DNA of 64,000 nt from an uncultured Bacilli bacterium (GCA_934120715.1 CAKOUW010000001.1:124001-188000); one strand, 5' to 3'. Shown: positions 27,333-37,860, numbered from the stretch's first letter. Numbers and translations: made by a program. Notes: a model not told the origin generated them from the sequence alone.

Positions 27333-27962
27333 ATGAATATAAATGATAATTATATGTATGAAAGAGAATTAAGAAAAAAGGGTATCAATTTTATAGCAGG
27401 GGTTGATGAAGTTGGTAGGGGACCATTAGTTGGACCAGTTGTTGCGGCTTGTGTAGTACTACCAGAAAAATTTAATTTAGATGGGTTAACTGATTCTAAA
27501 AAGTTGTCTGAGAAAAAAAGAGATTTCTTTTTTGAAGAGATAAAAAAGCAGGCTCTTGGTATTGGTATTGGAATTATTGATGAGAAAAAAATAGATGAAG
27601 TTAATATATATGAAGCTACAAAGTTAGCTATGAAGAGGGCTATTAATGAGTGTAATAAACAAATTAAAATACAACATGTTTTAATTGATGCTATGCCTTT
27701 AGAGTTAGATATTCCTACGACTTCTATTATTAAAGGTGATTTAAAAAGTATTACTATAAGTGCAGCTTCTGTTATTGCTAAAGTTACAAGGGATAGAATG
27801 CTTTATGAACTTGATTTAAAGTATCCTATGTATGATTTTAAAAATAATAAGGGTTATCCTACAAAAAAGCATTTAGAAGCTATTGCTAAATATGGAATTA
27901 TTCCAGAACATAGGAGAAGTTATGGTCCAGTAAAAGAATGTATTAAACAGGAGGAATTATGA
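27333..27962 (+). CDS. rnhB: Ribonuclease HII
   Basis: Removes ribonucleotides from DNA. Active-site motifs: [20 protein letters not shown] (Asp-Glu), [24 protein letters not shown] and [18 protein letters not shown] 27333 is preferred since GGTGA precedes it; the ATG at 27306 lies in a promoter-like stretch. The stop overlaps the next start (ATGA). Confidence 0.94.
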   Translation: MNINDNYMYERELRKKGINFIAGVDEVGRGPLVGPVVAACVVLPEKFNLDGLTDSKKLSEKKRDFFFEEIKKQALGIGIGIIDEKKIDEVNIYEATKLAMKRAINECNKQIKIQHVLIDAMPLELDIPTTSIIKGDLKSITISAASVIAKVTRDRMLYELDLKYPMYDFKNNKGYPTKKHLEAIAKYGIIPEHRRSYGPVKECIKQEEL

Positions 27963-28432
27963 GAGATTTAGAAGTTTTTAGAATACCACTTGATGGTTTT
28001 TCTTTAGAAAAAATTGATATTAATAATAAGGAACATATTAAAACAATTAAGGGGTTAAGAGATCGAACGGCTAAGAAGATGTGTTATGATATTGGAGGCG
28101 ATATTCAAAGAATTAAAAGCGGTAGGGATGAAGGAAATCGTTTTTTAGTTAAATCTGATGGTGACTTTATTGGTTATATGTATATTTCAAATAATCATAG
28201 TGATGTTAGGGTTCTTTCTATGATAATCCAAAAGAAGCTTCGTGGTAGGGGCTATGGAAAAATTATACTTACTGGAGTTAGCGATTATTTATTAAAAAGT
28301 GGAATAGCTTCTTCTATTAGAATGTATATTAAGGATGAAAATATTCCAAGTGCAAAGATGGCTCTTGGTTGTGGATTTGAAAGAGAACGATCACCAATTC
28401 CTTATACTAGCAGTTATTTTAGAAAAAAGTAG
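27959..28432 (+). CDS. GNAT-family N-acetyltransferase
   Basis: The central block [20 protein letters not shown] gives the acetyl-CoA binding Q/RxxGxG, and [17 protein letters not shown] is the usual last helix and strand. The substrate is unknown. It overlaps rnhB by four bases with GGAGGA as ribosome binding site, so it belongs to that operon. Confidence 0.85.
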   Translation: MRDLEVFRIPLDGFSLEKIDINNKEHIKTIKGLRDRTAKKMCYDIGGDIQRIKSGRDEGNRFLVKSDGDFIGYMYISNNHSDVRVLSMIIQKKLRGRGYGKIILTGVSDYLLKSGIASSIRMYIKDENIPSAKMALGCGFERERSPIPYTSSYFRKK

Positions 28433-28535
28433 TAATTTTTTTTGAGAAGTATTATAAAATATTCGTATAATAAATATGTAAAGGTAATTGACAAATAATG
28501 ATTTAGTTTGTATAAGTGTATAAAGGAGTGATTTT

Positions 28536-30557
28536 ATGCCTAAAAATTTGGTTATAGTGGAAAGCCCTAGTAAAAGTAAGACTATTGAAAAGTATCTAGG
28601 TAGTGATTATAAAGTTGTTTCATCTAAGGGTCATATAAGGGACTTAGCTACTAGTGGTAAGTTTGGTTTGGGTGTTGATATAGATAATGGTTTTATGCCT
28701 AATTATGTTACTATTAAAGGCAAAGGCGGAGTTATTAAAGAACTAAAGAAAGATGTTAAAGATAGTGACTTTGTTTATCTAGCAAGCGATCCTGACCGTG
28801 AGGGAGAAGCTATTGCTTGGCATTTGAAAGATGCTTTAGGTATTAAAGATAATAATTATAAACGAGTTTTATTCAATGAAATTACTCATGATAAAGTATT
28901 AGAAGCTATTAAAAATCCTACAGTTATTAATGATGATTTAGTTAAGAGTCAAGAGACTAGAAGAATTTTGGATAGAATAATTGGTTTTAGATTATCTAAA
29001 TTGTTGCAGAGTAAAATTGGTGCTAAGAGTGCTGGTAGAGTTCAGAGCGTTGCATTAAAATTAATTGTTGATAGGGAAAGAGAAATTGCGGCTTTTGTAC
29101 CTGAAGAGTATTGGACTATTACAGCTCAATTTAAGGATTATGAGGCGGTACTTTTTAAATATAAAACAGATGATATTGAGTTAAAGAGTGAAGCTGATGC
29201 TAATGCAGTTTTAGATAAATTAGATAAATCTTATAAAGTTGAAAGTATTTCTAAAAAGGATAAGGCTAAGAAAAGTAAGGTGCCTTTTATTACTTCTACT
29301 TTGCAACAAGAAGCTTCTACCAAGTTAGGATTTTCGGCTAAAAAGACTATGAGTATTGCACAAAAATTGTATGAAGGTATAGATTTGGAAAATGAGACAG
29401 TTGGTTTAATTACTTATATGAGAACAGACTCTATACGTTTATCTAATGATTTTATTAAACCAGCTATGGAATATATAAAAACTAATTATGGTGACAGTTA
29501 TGCTGGTTACGTTAAAGTTTCTAAGAAAAAGGAAAATGTTCAAGATGCTCATGAGGCTATTAGACCCACTAGTGTTTTAAGAGAACCTTTAAAAGTAAAA
29601 AAGTATTTATCTAGTGATGAGTTTAAATTATATAGTTTAATTTATAAACGAGGTTTAGCTTCACTTATGGCTGATGCTAAAGTTAGTCAGACAACTATTA
29701 TTCTTGATAATAATGATTATAAATTTAAGGCTACTGGTCAGATCCTAATTTTTGATGGATATTTAAAAGTATATGGTGATTATGAGTCTTCTGAAGATAA
29801 AATTTTACCTGACATTGGTGATAGTGAAAACTGCTCTAGTGTAGGTGTTTTACCAGAACAACATTTTACTAATCCACCAGCTAGATATACCGAAGCTAAG
29901 CTTATTAAAGAAATGGAAGAATTAGGAATAGGAAGACCATCAACTTATGCTAAAATTATTGATACAATTAAGGAAAGAGGCTATGTCGACATTGTAGATA
30001 AAAAGTTTAATCCTACTGAAATTGGTATTATTACTACTGATAAGCTTCAGGAGTTTTTCAGTGACTTAATTAATGTTGAGTATACTAGAGAAATGGAGGA
30101 GGATTTAGATTTAATAGCTGATGGTAAACTAGTCTGGAACAAGGTTCTTGCCGATTTTTATGGTTTATTTGAACCTAGAGTAGAAAGTGCTTTCGATGAT
30201 ATGGAAAAGAAGGCTCCAGAGGAGACTGGTGAGGTTTGTCCTGAATGCGGTAATCCACTTGTTATTAGAAATGGGCGATATGGTGAATTTGTGGCTTGTT
30301 CTAATTATCCAGAATGCAAATATATTAAAAAAGAAGAGCCTGAAGTAAAAATTATTATGGATTGTCCTTTATGCTCTGGAAAAATTGTTGAGAAAAAGAC
30401 TAGAAAGGGCAAACTATTTTATGGATGTGATCATTATCCAAAATGTAAGTTTGCAACTTGGGATATGCCAATTAATGAAAAATGTCCTGAATGCGGAGAA
30501 ATACTAGTCTCAAAAAATGATCAGATCAAATGTAGTAAATGTAACTATAAAAGATAA
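28536..30557 (+). CDS. topA: DNA topoisomerase I
   Basis: Type IA enzyme that relaxes negative supercoils. TOPRIM start NLVIVESPSKSKTIEKYLG and SDPDREGEAIAWHLK, active-site region GLITYMRTDSIRLS with the catalytic Tyr, and PPARYTEAKLIKEMEELGIG. The C-terminus has three zinc-ribbon repeats (CPECGNPL...C..YPEC, CPLCSGKI...C..YPKC, CPECGEIL...C..C). At 673 residues it is of usual size. The gene order topA-xerC fits Bacilli. Confidence 0.97.
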   Translation: MPKNLVIVESPSKSKTIEKYLGSDYKVVSSKGHIRDLATSGKFGLGVDIDNGFMPNYVTIKGKGGVIKELKKDVKDSDFVYLASDPDREGEAIAWHLKDALGIKDNNYKRVLFNEITHDKVLEAIKNPTVINDDLVKSQETRRILDRIIGFRLSKLLQSKIGAKSAGRVQSVALKLIVDREREIAAFVPEEYWTITAQFKDYEAVLFKYKTDDIELKSEADANAVLDKLDKSYKVESISKKDKAKKSKVPFITSTLQQEASTKLGFSAKKTMSIAQKLYEGIDLENETVGLITYMRTDSIRLSNDFIKPAMEYIKTNYGDSYAGYVKVSKKKENVQDAHEAIRPTSVLREPLKVKKYLSSDEFKLYSLIYKRGLASLMADAKVSQTTIILDNNDYKFKATGQILIFDGYLKVYGDYESSEDKILPDIGDSENCSSVGVLPEQHFTNPPARYTEAKLIKEMEELGIGRPSTYAKIIDTIKERGYVDIVDKKFNPTEIGIITTDKLQEFFSDLINVEYTREMEEDLDLIADGKLVWNKVLADFYGLFEPRVESAFDDMEKKAPEETGEVCPECGNPLVIRNGRYGEFVACSNYPECKYIKKEEPEVKIIMDCPLCSGKIVEKKTRKGKLFYGCDHYPKCKFATWDMPINEKCPECGEILVSKNDQIKCSKCNYKR

Positions 30558-30589
30558 GCTTTTATTTTTAGTGTTAGGAAAGATTTTTA

Positions 30590-31480
30590 ATGAAAGTTAT
30601 TGATGATTATTTAGATTATTTAAGAGTTGAAAGAAATTATTCTGATTATACAATTACTAATTATAAAGATGATATTTTAGAATTTTTTCAATATTTAAAA
30701 TCCCAGAACCTTGATTATAAGGATTTAGAGTATAGTGATCTTCGTTTCTATCTTATGTATTTAAAGGATGAGAAAAATGATAGTAATTCATCTATTGATA
30801 GAAAGCTTAGTTCATTAAGAGGCTTTTATAAATATTTGGTTAGTAATAATATTGTTAATAATAATTTTTTCTTATTAGTAAACGGTCTAAAAAAAGAGAA
30901 AAAATTACCTAGATATTTTGAGTATAATGAGCTTGAAGAATTATTTAAAGTGCCTGATATTAGGACACCTTTAGGTCAAAGAGATAGAACAATTTTAGAA
31001 TTACTTTATGCTACAGGTATTCGTGTTGGAGAACTTGTAAATATTAGGCTTAGTGATATAAATTTTTCTGAGCGACAAATAATAATATTAGGTAAAGGTA
31101 ATAAAGAAAGAATTGTTACTTTTGGTGATTATTGTGATGATGCGTTGAGGCTTTATTTAAATGAAGGATATGGGAAGCTTAATACTAATTCCTTAGATTA
31201 CATATTTTTAAATAATAATGGAGAAAAAATTACAGAAAGAGGAATTAGATATGTATTAGATAGGTTAATCAAAAAAACATCAATTAATAAAAATATATCT
31301 CCACATATGCTTAGACATTCTTTTGCTACACATTTACTTAATGAAGGATGCGATTTATTGACAGTACAGAAATTATTGGGGCATGAAAGTATTAGTGCTA
31401 CTCAAGTATATACGCATGTTTCTATTGATAGATTGAAAGATGTTTATTTTAATAGTTTTCCTAGAGCTAGAAAGAAATAA
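30590..31480 (+). CDS. xerC: Tyrosine recombinase, XerC/XerD type
   Basis: Resolves chromosome dimers at dif. SAM-like N-terminal domain to about residue 90. The catalytic set is complete: R145 in ATGIRVGEL, K169 in ILGKGNKER, H239 and R242 in PHMLRHSFATHLL, H265 in LLGHES and Y274 in QVYTHVS. The place after topA matches codV of Bacillus, so XerC is the likely role. Confidence 0.9.
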   Translation: MKVIDDYLDYLRVERNYSDYTITNYKDDILEFFQYLKSQNLDYKDLEYSDLRFYLMYLKDEKNDSNSSIDRKLSSLRGFYKYLVSNNIVNNNFFLLVNGLKKEKKLPRYFEYNELEELFKVPDIRTPLGQRDRTILELLYATGIRVGELVNIRLSDINFSERQIIILGKGNKERIVTFGDYCDDALRLYLNEGYGKLNTNSLDYIFLNNNGEKITERGIRYVLDRLIKKTSINKNISPHMLRHSFATHLLNEGCDLLTVQKLLGHESISATQVYTHVSIDRLKDVYFNSFPRARKK

Positions 31481-31514
31481 TATTTTGAATTTATTTGATA
31501 TTATTTCTTTTTTT
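31474..31514 (+). terminator. Intrinsic terminator of xerC
   Basis: A perfect ten-base stem, GAAATAATAT (31474-31483) with ATATTATTTC (31498-31507), followed by seven T; overlaps the stop codon. Confidence 0.85.
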
Positions 31515-31593
31515 ATGCCTTTTTTTGTAAAATATCTTTAATTTTTCTAGTATTTTGATATAATTAAAGTGGTTCAAGAGGATGTGATATCTT

Positions 31594-31875
31594 ATGGATT
31601 TAGAATTTTCTAGCCAAGAGGAATTGTTTAGCAGAGTTAGACCAGCATTAAATGCTAAAGTTAGAGAATTAAATAGACTTGGATATAGAAATATATTAGA
31701 TATTGATATTTGGAATTATTTAAAGGAGACTAAGTGGATTAAATCACATGATTTGGCACTTTGTGATATAGTTAATGATATCTTGAGATCTAATAATAAG
31801 AGGCTTTTTGATTATGTTCAAATAAAGAGGCAGAAATTATCACAGGATTTTGACAGAAATTTAGATATTTTATGA
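31594..31875 (+). CDS. comN: ComN-like post-transcriptional regulator
   Basis: In Bacillus ComN acts after transcription on the comE mRNA and sits directly upstream of secDF, exactly as here. The 93-residue protein contains VRPALNAKVRELNRLGYRNI, WNYLKETKWIKSHDLALCDI and a terminal basic helix, consistent with that family. Promoter TATAAT-like sequence and GAGG precede ATG 31594. One base separates its stop from the secDF ribosome binding region. Confidence 0.75.
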   Translation: MDLEFSSQEELFSRVRPALNAKVRELNRLGYRNILDIDIWNYLKETKWIKSHDLALCDIVNDILRSNNKRLFDYVQIKRQKLSQDFDRNLDIL

Positions 31876-31885
31876 GGTGAGGTAT

Positions 31886-34159
31886 ATGAGTAAAGGTAAG
31901 AAAAAGAGAATTAATATTAAATTGTTTTCTGCAATTTTATTATTAATAGTAGTAGGTATTGGTTTTTTATTTGTTCCTCTTTTTAAAAATTTGAAATTTG
32001 GCCTTGACTTACAGGGTGGATTTGAAATTTTATATAAAGTTAAGTCTATTGATGGAACTAAAATGAATAAAGAAAAGCTAACTGCTACATACAAAACATT
32101 AAGTAAAAGAATAGATAGTTTAGGAGTTAGTGAGCCTGAAATTATTTTAGAGGGCGATGATAAGATAAGGGTTAAACTTGCTGGTGTTAATAATCCTGAA
32201 GAAGCTAGAAAGCAATTATCAACTGTTGCGACTTTATCATTTAGAGATACTAATGATAATTTACTTATGACTAGTGATGTTTTAAAGGCTGGTTCAGCTA
32301 AGGTTAGTCAAGATTCTTCTGGCAATCCGGCTGTGTTATTATCTGTAAAGGATAAGACAAAGTTTTATGAAGTAACAAATAAAGTTAAAGATTATGATAA
32401 TAATACAATAGTTATTTGGTTAGATTATAATGAAATGACTGATAGTTATGAAAAAGAAAAAAATGCTTGTGGTAGTAGTGACTCTAACTGTTTAAGTGCT
32501 GCTAGTGTTTCACAAGGTTTTGCAAGTGATGTTATAATTCAGGGTAATTTTACTGAGGAAGAAGTAACTAATTTGGTTGATTTAATTAATAGTGGTTCAT
32601 TACCTAGTAAATTAACTGAGGTTTCTTCTAAGACAGTTGGAGCATCTTTTGGTGATGAAACGCTTACTAAAACATTAATTGCTGGAATTATTGGTGTTGT
32701 TTTAATATCAGCAGTTTTAATAATTGTTTATCATTTTGCTGGTGTTATTTCAACTGTTTCGATAATAATTTATACATTCTTGGTATTCTTAGTATTCTGG
32801 GTTATTGGTGGTGTTTTAACGCTTCCTGGTATAGCTGCTTTAGTATTAGGAATTGGTATGGCTGTTGATGCTAATGTTATAACTTTTTCAAGAATAAAAG
32901 ATGAATTATATAAAGGAAAGAGTTTACAGTTAGCTTTTAAATCTGGATTTAAGAGTAGTTTTAGCGCTATATTTGATTCTAATCTAACTACTTTAATAGT
33001 TGCAATTATAATGTTTATATTTGGTGAATCTAGTATTAAAGGTTTTGCAACTATGCTTATCATTACAGTTGTAGTTACAATGCTTACAATGGTTTTATTG
33101 ACACGTGTTTTATTGGAAATATTTGCAATGAGTGGTAAATTTGATAATAAAACTAAATTCTTTATTAATGTAAATAAAGAAGATATTCCTAATGTTTCTA
33201 TGGGAGAAGAAATTAAAAAGGTTCCATTTAAAAATGTAAATTTCTTAAAGAAGAATAAAATATTTGTATCTATTTCGGTTATCATTATTTTAATAGGAGC
33301 TATTACTATAGGTTTCTGTGGTCTTAATTTAGGAATAGATTATAGAGCTGGTAGTAACATTACTATTTCTAGTGATAAAGAAATGACGGCTAAAGAATTA
33401 AAGAAGGATTTAAGGACTTTGTCTCTTGAAAGTTCAGAAATTGATATAGCAGATGGGGAAGCTTCAATTAGAATTGATAAGACTTTAGATGGTGACAATG
33501 TTAATACTGTTAATGATTATTTTGAAGATAAGTACGATGCAAAAGTAAATATAGGTGTTGTTTCTAATATCGTTCAAAGGGAGTTAATTAAAAATGCTAT
33601 ATTCTCTGTTATTTTAGCTTTAATTGGAATAATTATATATGTTTCATTTAGATTTAAATTTTCATATGCATTTTCTGGTGTTATATGTTTAGTTCATGAT
33701 GTTTTAGTTATATTTGCTTTATTTGGAATTTTCCATATTGAAATATCTTCTATGTTTATAGCTGCAATTTTAGCTATAATAGGTTATTCTATTAATGATA
33801 CTATTGTTTTATTTGATAGAATTAGAGAAGAAATTTCTAAGAACAATAAAAAACTTGATAAAGAACTATTAGTTTCTATTTGTAATAGAAGTATACAAGA
33901 GACTTTCTCTAGATCAATTTATACTACTGTTACTACTATGATACCGGTTATTACTTTAATAATTTTAGGTTCTAGTGAAATTTTAACATTTAATTTAGCA
34001 ATGTTATTTGGTCTTATTTGTGGTACTTATTCATCTATTTTTATAGCTGCAAGTTTATTTATATTGTTAGAATCTAAAAATCTTGGAAAAAAGGCTAAGA
34101 AAAAGATTAAATATACAGATGATATAAAGGAGAAAGAAATTAAAGGAATAAATTGTTAG
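31886..34159 (+). CDS. secDF: Fused protein-export membrane protein SecDF
   Basis: Uses the proton gradient to pull exported proteins across the membrane. SecD half: one N-terminal helix, LKFGLDLQGGFEILYKVK, a periplasmic-type P1 domain and six-helix bundle (GIAALVLGIGMAVDANVITF). SecF half from about residue 455: NLGIDYRAGSNITI and IGYSINDTIVLFDRIREE. The single-chain form is usual in Bacilli. ATG 31886 follows GAGGTGAGG. Confidence 0.95.
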   Translation: MSKGKKKRINIKLFSAILLLIVVGIGFLFVPLFKNLKFGLDLQGGFEILYKVKSIDGTKMNKEKLTATYKTLSKRIDSLGVSEPEIILEGDDKIRVKLAGVNNPEEARKQLSTVATLSFRDTNDNLLMTSDVLKAGSAKVSQDSSGNPAVLLSVKDKTKFYEVTNKVKDYDNNTIVIWLDYNEMTDSYEKEKNACGSSDSNCLSAASVSQGFASDVIIQGNFTEEEVTNLVDLINSGSLPSKLTEVSSKTVGASFGDETLTKTLIAGIIGVVLISAVLIIVYHFAGVISTVSIIIYTFLVFLVFWVIGGVLTLPGIAALVLGIGMAVDANVITFSRIKDELYKGKSLQLAFKSGFKSSFSAIFDSNLTTLIVAIIMFIFGESSIKGFATMLIITVVVTMLTMVLLTRVLLEIFAMSGKFDNKTKFFINVNKEDIPNVSMGEEIKKVPFKNVNFLKKNKIFVSISVIIILIGAITIGFCGLNLGIDYRAGSNITISSDKEMTAKELKKDLRTLSLESSEIDIADGEASIRIDKTLDGDNVNTVNDYFEDKYDAKVNIGVVSNIVQRELIKNAIFSVILALIGIIIYVSFRFKFSYAFSGVICLVHDVLVIFALFGIFHIEISSMFIAAILAIIGYSINDTIVLFDRIREEISKNNKKLDKELLVSICNRSIQETFSRSIYTTVTTMIPVITLIILGSSEILTFNLAMLFGLICGTYSSIFIAASLFILLESKNLGKKAKKKIKYTDDIKEKEIKGINC

Positions 34160-34166
34160 GGAGGAG

Positions 34167-36329
34167 TTGTTTTTTACGTCAAAATCAAGAGATAATGTTA
34201 CTTTTGATGAAGTATTAGAAAAGCTTGGTTCTTATATTACTGATTTAGAACAGCTCAATATAATTAAAAAATCTTATGAGTTTGCTTTAAACAAACATGA
34301 TGGTCAGACTAGGTTAAGTGGAGATCCATTTATTACGCATCCACTAAATACAGCTGATATATTAGTTAGTATTTATGCCGATTATGAAACGATTGCGGCT
34401 GGAATTTTACATGATGTTTTATCTAAATCAGATTGTACGGTATCAGAATTGGAAGATAATTTTGGTAGAGGTATAACTTTATTGGTACAGGGGGTTACAA
34501 AACTTAATAAAATTCATTTTTCTACTGAGAATGATTATTTAATAGATTATTATAAAAAAATAATTGTTGGTATGAGTGAGGATGTTAGGGTAATTATTAT
34601 TAAACTTGCTAGTAGTTTGCATAATATGAGAACTTTATGGGCTTTGGATTCTACACGTCAAAAGGAAAAAGCAGAGGAAGCTTTAAATATTTTGGCTCCT
34701 CTTGCTCACCATATTGGAATTCATAAAATTAAGAGTGAATTAGAAGACTTAGCTTTAAGATATTTGAAACCTGATGTTTTTTATGATATAGCAGAACAAT
34801 TAAATCAAACTAAAATAGAGCGTGATAAAACGGTTTATGATATGCAGATGGAGGTTAGTAATTTATTAACTGAGCATAATATTAAACATGAAATAAAGGG
34901 TAGAGCTAAATGTATATATAGTATTTATAATAAATTGTCTAAGGGTAAAAAGTTTAGTGATATTTATGATTTATTAGCATTGAGAGTTTTAGTTGATACG
35001 GAGCAGGATTGTTATTTAGCTCTTGGTATTATTCATTCAAGATTTAGACCTTATCCTAGGAGATTTAAGGATTATATAGCAATGCCAAAACCTAATATGT
35101 ATCAGTCTTTACATACTACTGTTTTTGGTATAGATGGATATTTATTTGAAATACAGATTAGAACCTATGAAATGAATGAAATAGCTGAAAATGGAATTGC
35201 TTCTCATTGGGCATATAAAGAGAATAAGGGATCTAATGTTAAAGCTGACTTAAAGAATTCAACAGAAGTGAAATTACAATTTTTTAAGTCTGTTATGGAT
35301 CTTTCAAAAGATAAAATTAGTAATGAGGAATTTTTAGATAGTGTTCAATCAGAATTACTTAATAATTCTATATATGTTTTTACTCCTAAGGGTGATGTTA
35401 TTGAATTACCTAAGGGTGCTACGCCAATAGATTTTGCTTATAGGATTCATAGTAGAGTTGGAGAGACGATGGTTGGGGCTATTGTTAATAATAATATAGT
35501 ACCACTGGATTATGAACTCCAGAATAATGATATTGTAAAGATTAATACTAATAAGAGTTCTACTCCTAAAAAAGAATGGCTAAAGATGGTAAAATCTAGT
35601 CAGACAAAAAGTAAGATTAAGAGTTTCTTTACTAAAAATGAGCGAGAAGTTTATATTGAACGAGGAAAGGATAGTTTAGAGAAGGAACTTAGAAGAAAAA
35701 AGATTAGTATTTCTCAATTTTTATCAGATGAAAATATTAGTGCTATATGTAATGAGTTAAAAACAGCTGATTTAGATGAAATATATTTAGTTATTGGTAA
35801 TGGAAAATATTCTCCTGCTTCTGTTATAAATATTATTTATAAAGAACCTGATGTAGATGTTACTAAGATTATTAAACCAGTAACTGATAATACTGACTTT
35901 GATATAGTTGTTAGTGGAATTGATAATGTTAGAGTTAATTTAGCTAGTTGTTGTCTACCTGTTTTTGGAGATAAAATAGTTGGCTATATTACTAAGGGAA
36001 ATGGAATTAGTATTCATCGAATTAGTTGTCATAATTTGGAATCTCTTGAAGATAGGACTGTAGATGTTAGTTGGAATGAAAAGGGTAAAAATAAATATTT
36101 AACTAGTGTTTTAGTATATTCTAATTCAAGAGAGAATCATATGCTTGATTTAATGAAATCAATTTCTAGTTTTAATATAAATATTGATGGTATTAAAACT
36201 ATGAATAAAACTGGTAATATTATTTATGAAGTTATTCTTTATGTTAATGATGTGGATACTTTAAATAAGTTCATTTTAACACTTAATAAAAATAGTTTTG
36301 TAGAAAAAGTTGAGAGGACAATGAGATGA
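34167..36329 (+). CDS. relA: RelA/SpoT-family (p)ppGpp synthetase with degenerate hydrolase site
   Basis: Order: HD-type hydrolase domain, synthetase (FSDIYDLLALRVLVDT, RFKDYIAMPKPNMYQSLHTT, FEIQIRTYEMNEIAENGIAS), TGS (IYVFTPKGDVIELPKGATPI) and C-terminal ACT-like domain. The hydrolase residues are altered. The usual HDVxED reads HDVLSK (82-87), and LADRLHNM reads LASSLHNM (147-154), so the metal-binding Asp is Ser149. The likely result is a synthetase-only enzyme. The only start is TTG 34167, two to three bases from GGGAGGAG, an awkward spacing that may limit translation. Confidence 0.93.
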   Translation: MFFTSKSRDNVTFDEVLEKLGSYITDLEQLNIIKKSYEFALNKHDGQTRLSGDPFITHPLNTADILVSIYADYETIAAGILHDVLSKSDCTVSELEDNFGRGITLLVQGVTKLNKIHFSTENDYLIDYYKKIIVGMSEDVRVIIIKLASSLHNMRTLWALDSTRQKEKAEEALNILAPLAHHIGIHKIKSELEDLALRYLKPDVFYDIAEQLNQTKIERDKTVYDMQMEVSNLLTEHNIKHEIKGRAKCIYSIYNKLSKGKKFSDIYDLLALRVLVDTEQDCYLALGIIHSRFRPYPRRFKDYIAMPKPNMYQSLHTTVFGIDGYLFEIQIRTYEMNEIAENGIASHWAYKENKGSNVKADLKNSTEVKLQFFKSVMDLSKDKISNEEFLDSVQSELLNNSIYVFTPKGDVIELPKGATPIDFAYRIHSRVGETMVGAIVNNNIVPLDYELQNNDIVKINTNKSSTPKKEWLKMVKSSQTKSKIKSFFTKNEREVYIERGKDSLEKELRRKKISISQFLSDENISAICNELKTADLDEIYLVIGNGKYSPASVINIIYKEPDVDVTKIIKPVTDNTDFDIVVSGIDNVRVNLASCCLPVFGDKIVGYITKGNGISIHRISCHNLESLEDRTVDVSWNEKGKNKYLTSVLVYSNSRENHMLDLMKSISSFNINIDGIKTMNKTGNIIYEVILYVNDVDTLNKFILTLNKNSFVEKVERTMR

Positions 36330-36760
36330 GAGTTGTAATTCAAAGAAGTAATGAAGCCTCTGTTGTTGTAGATGGAAAAACAGTTGGTAAGATAGATCAA
36401 GGATTGGTGGTTCTTGTTGCTTTTACTTTAGGTGATAGCTTGGAGACAATTGATTATATGGCAAAAAAGATAGTTAATTTGCGTATATTTCCTGATGATA
36501 ATGGAATAATGAATAAGAGTATACTTGATTATGGTGGAGATATTTTATCTGTTTCACAATTTACATTATATGCTTCATGTAAAAAGGGCAATAGACCTAG
36601 TTATATTTCAGCAATGAGTGGAAATGAAGCGGTTAGCTTATATGATTATTTTAATCAAAAACTTTGTAAATATGTACATGTAGAGACTGGTATTTTTGGA
36701 GCTGATATGGAACTTAAAATCACTAATATTGGTCCTACTACAATATGTATAGAAAGGTGA
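36326..36760 (+). CDS. dtd: D-aminoacyl-tRNA deacylase
   Basis: Removes D-amino acids mischarged to tRNA. Motifs: RVVIQRSNEASVVVDGK at the start, LSVSQFTLYASCKKGNRPSY (catalytic region) and a C-terminal NIGPTTI in place of the common NxGPVT. It overlaps relA by four bases, the conserved relA-dtd pairing of Bacilli. Confidence 0.94.
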   Translation: MRVVIQRSNEASVVVDGKTVGKIDQGLVVLVAFTLGDSLETIDYMAKKIVNLRIFPDDNGIMNKSILDYGGDILSVSQFTLYASCKKGNRPSYISAMSGNEAVSLYDYFNQKLCKYVHVETGIFGADMELKITNIGPTTICIER

Positions 36761-36764
36761 TCTT

Positions 36765-37823
36765 ATGTTTTCTAATAAATTAAATTATAAGATAATAAAC
36801 GCGGTAGCTTTTTTAGCACTTATTTATATTACTGTTAGTAATATTGGTATTTGGTGGGGTATATTTACTAATATAGTAGTAATCCTTTTACCATTTATTG
36901 TAGGATTTTTTCTGGCTTATGCTTTATCACCTTTGGTTGACTTTCTTTGTAGTAAAAATATTAAGAGAGGACTAAGTGTGACTATAGTAATTGTTGGTAT
37001 TGTTTTATTAATTGGAGCATTACTTGCAATTGCTTTACCACTTGTTTATGAACAATTGACATTATTTATTAAGGTTGTTGCGAAAGTTTTAGATAATTTT
37101 GCTACTAAGTTTAATGTTAATTTAGGTGGCTTTGAAATTAAAATTACGGATTATTTAAATGATATTTTAAAAGATATGGGTAATTTTATATCAACTTCTA
37201 CAGTTGGTTTTGTATCAGGATCTATTAACTTTATTAGTAAGTTTATAGTAGGTTTTGTAGGTTTTATTTACTTCTTGGCTGATTTTGCAAATATTAGATC
37301 TTGGTTTAAGGAAATACTTCAATCATTTAGTAGTAAAACATATAAATATTTTAAATGTTTGGATGTAGAAATCTCTAATTATTTAAAGGGATTAGGAATT
37401 TTTATGATAATTCAATTAATAGAATATAGTTTACTATTTTTTATAGTTGGTCATCCTAACTGGTTATTACTTGGTATACTTGCTTGTGTCACAACTGTTA
37501 TTCCATATTTTGGTGGGCTTATTACTAATGTTATAGCAATAATAACGGCTAGTGTTATTTCTAAACCTTTGGTTATTGCGACTATTGTTATATGTTTAAT
37601 ATTTCCTCAACTTGATGGGTATTTAATATCACCAAAAGTTTATGGTAAAACTAATGATGTAAATCCATTAATTACTATTATGGCTGTATCAATTGGTGGT
37701 ACAGTAGCTGGTATATGGGGTATTGTGATAGCACTTCCTTGTTATTTGTTTATTAGAACTACATATAATTTCTTTAAGAAAGATTTAAAGAAGGGTGTAG
37801 GTATTGTTAAAAAGTCAATTTAA
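36765..37823 (+). CDS. AI-2E family (PerM-like) membrane transporter
   Basis: Multiple membrane helices with the family's features: LLPFIVGFFLAYALSPLVDF near the N-terminus, a central soluble stretch, FISKFIVGFVGFIYFLADF, and PQLDGYLISPKVYGKTNDVN plus GGTVAGIWGIVIALPCYLFI near the end. Substrate unknown. It follows dtd by four bases behind AGGTGAT and is followed by the T-box promoter. Confidence 0.88.
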   Translation: MFSNKLNYKIINAVAFLALIYITVSNIGIWWGIFTNIVVILLPFIVGFFLAYALSPLVDFLCSKNIKRGLSVTIVIVGIVLLIGALLAIALPLVYEQLTLFIKVVAKVLDNFATKFNVNLGGFEIKITDYLNDILKDMGNFISTSTVGFVSGSINFISKFIVGFVGFIYFLADFANIRSWFKEILQSFSSKTYKYFKCLDVEISNYLKGLGIFMIIQLIEYSLLFFIVGHPNWLLLGILACVTTVIPYFGGLITNVIAIITASVISKPLVIATIVICLIFPQLDGYLISPKVYGKTNDVNPLITIMAVSIGGTVAGIWGIVIALPCYLFIRTTYNFFKKDLKKGVGIVKKSI

Positions 37824-37825
37824 TA

Positions 37826-37854
37826 TTGTTTAATCCTAGATATTGTTTTATAAT
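37826..37854 (+). promoter_or_regulatory. Promoter of the hisS-aspS T-box transcript
   Basis: TTGTTT (37826-37831), 17-base spacer, TATAAT (37849-37854), just upstream of the T-box leader. Confidence 0.7.
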
Positions 37855-37860
37855 ATAGGT

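Noticed and set aside
32770..33285. Long minus-strand frames inside secDF, copA, ftsZ, gmk and others
   Set aside because: They mirror strongly conserved genes on the opposite strand, lack ribosome binding sites and have unnatural composition.
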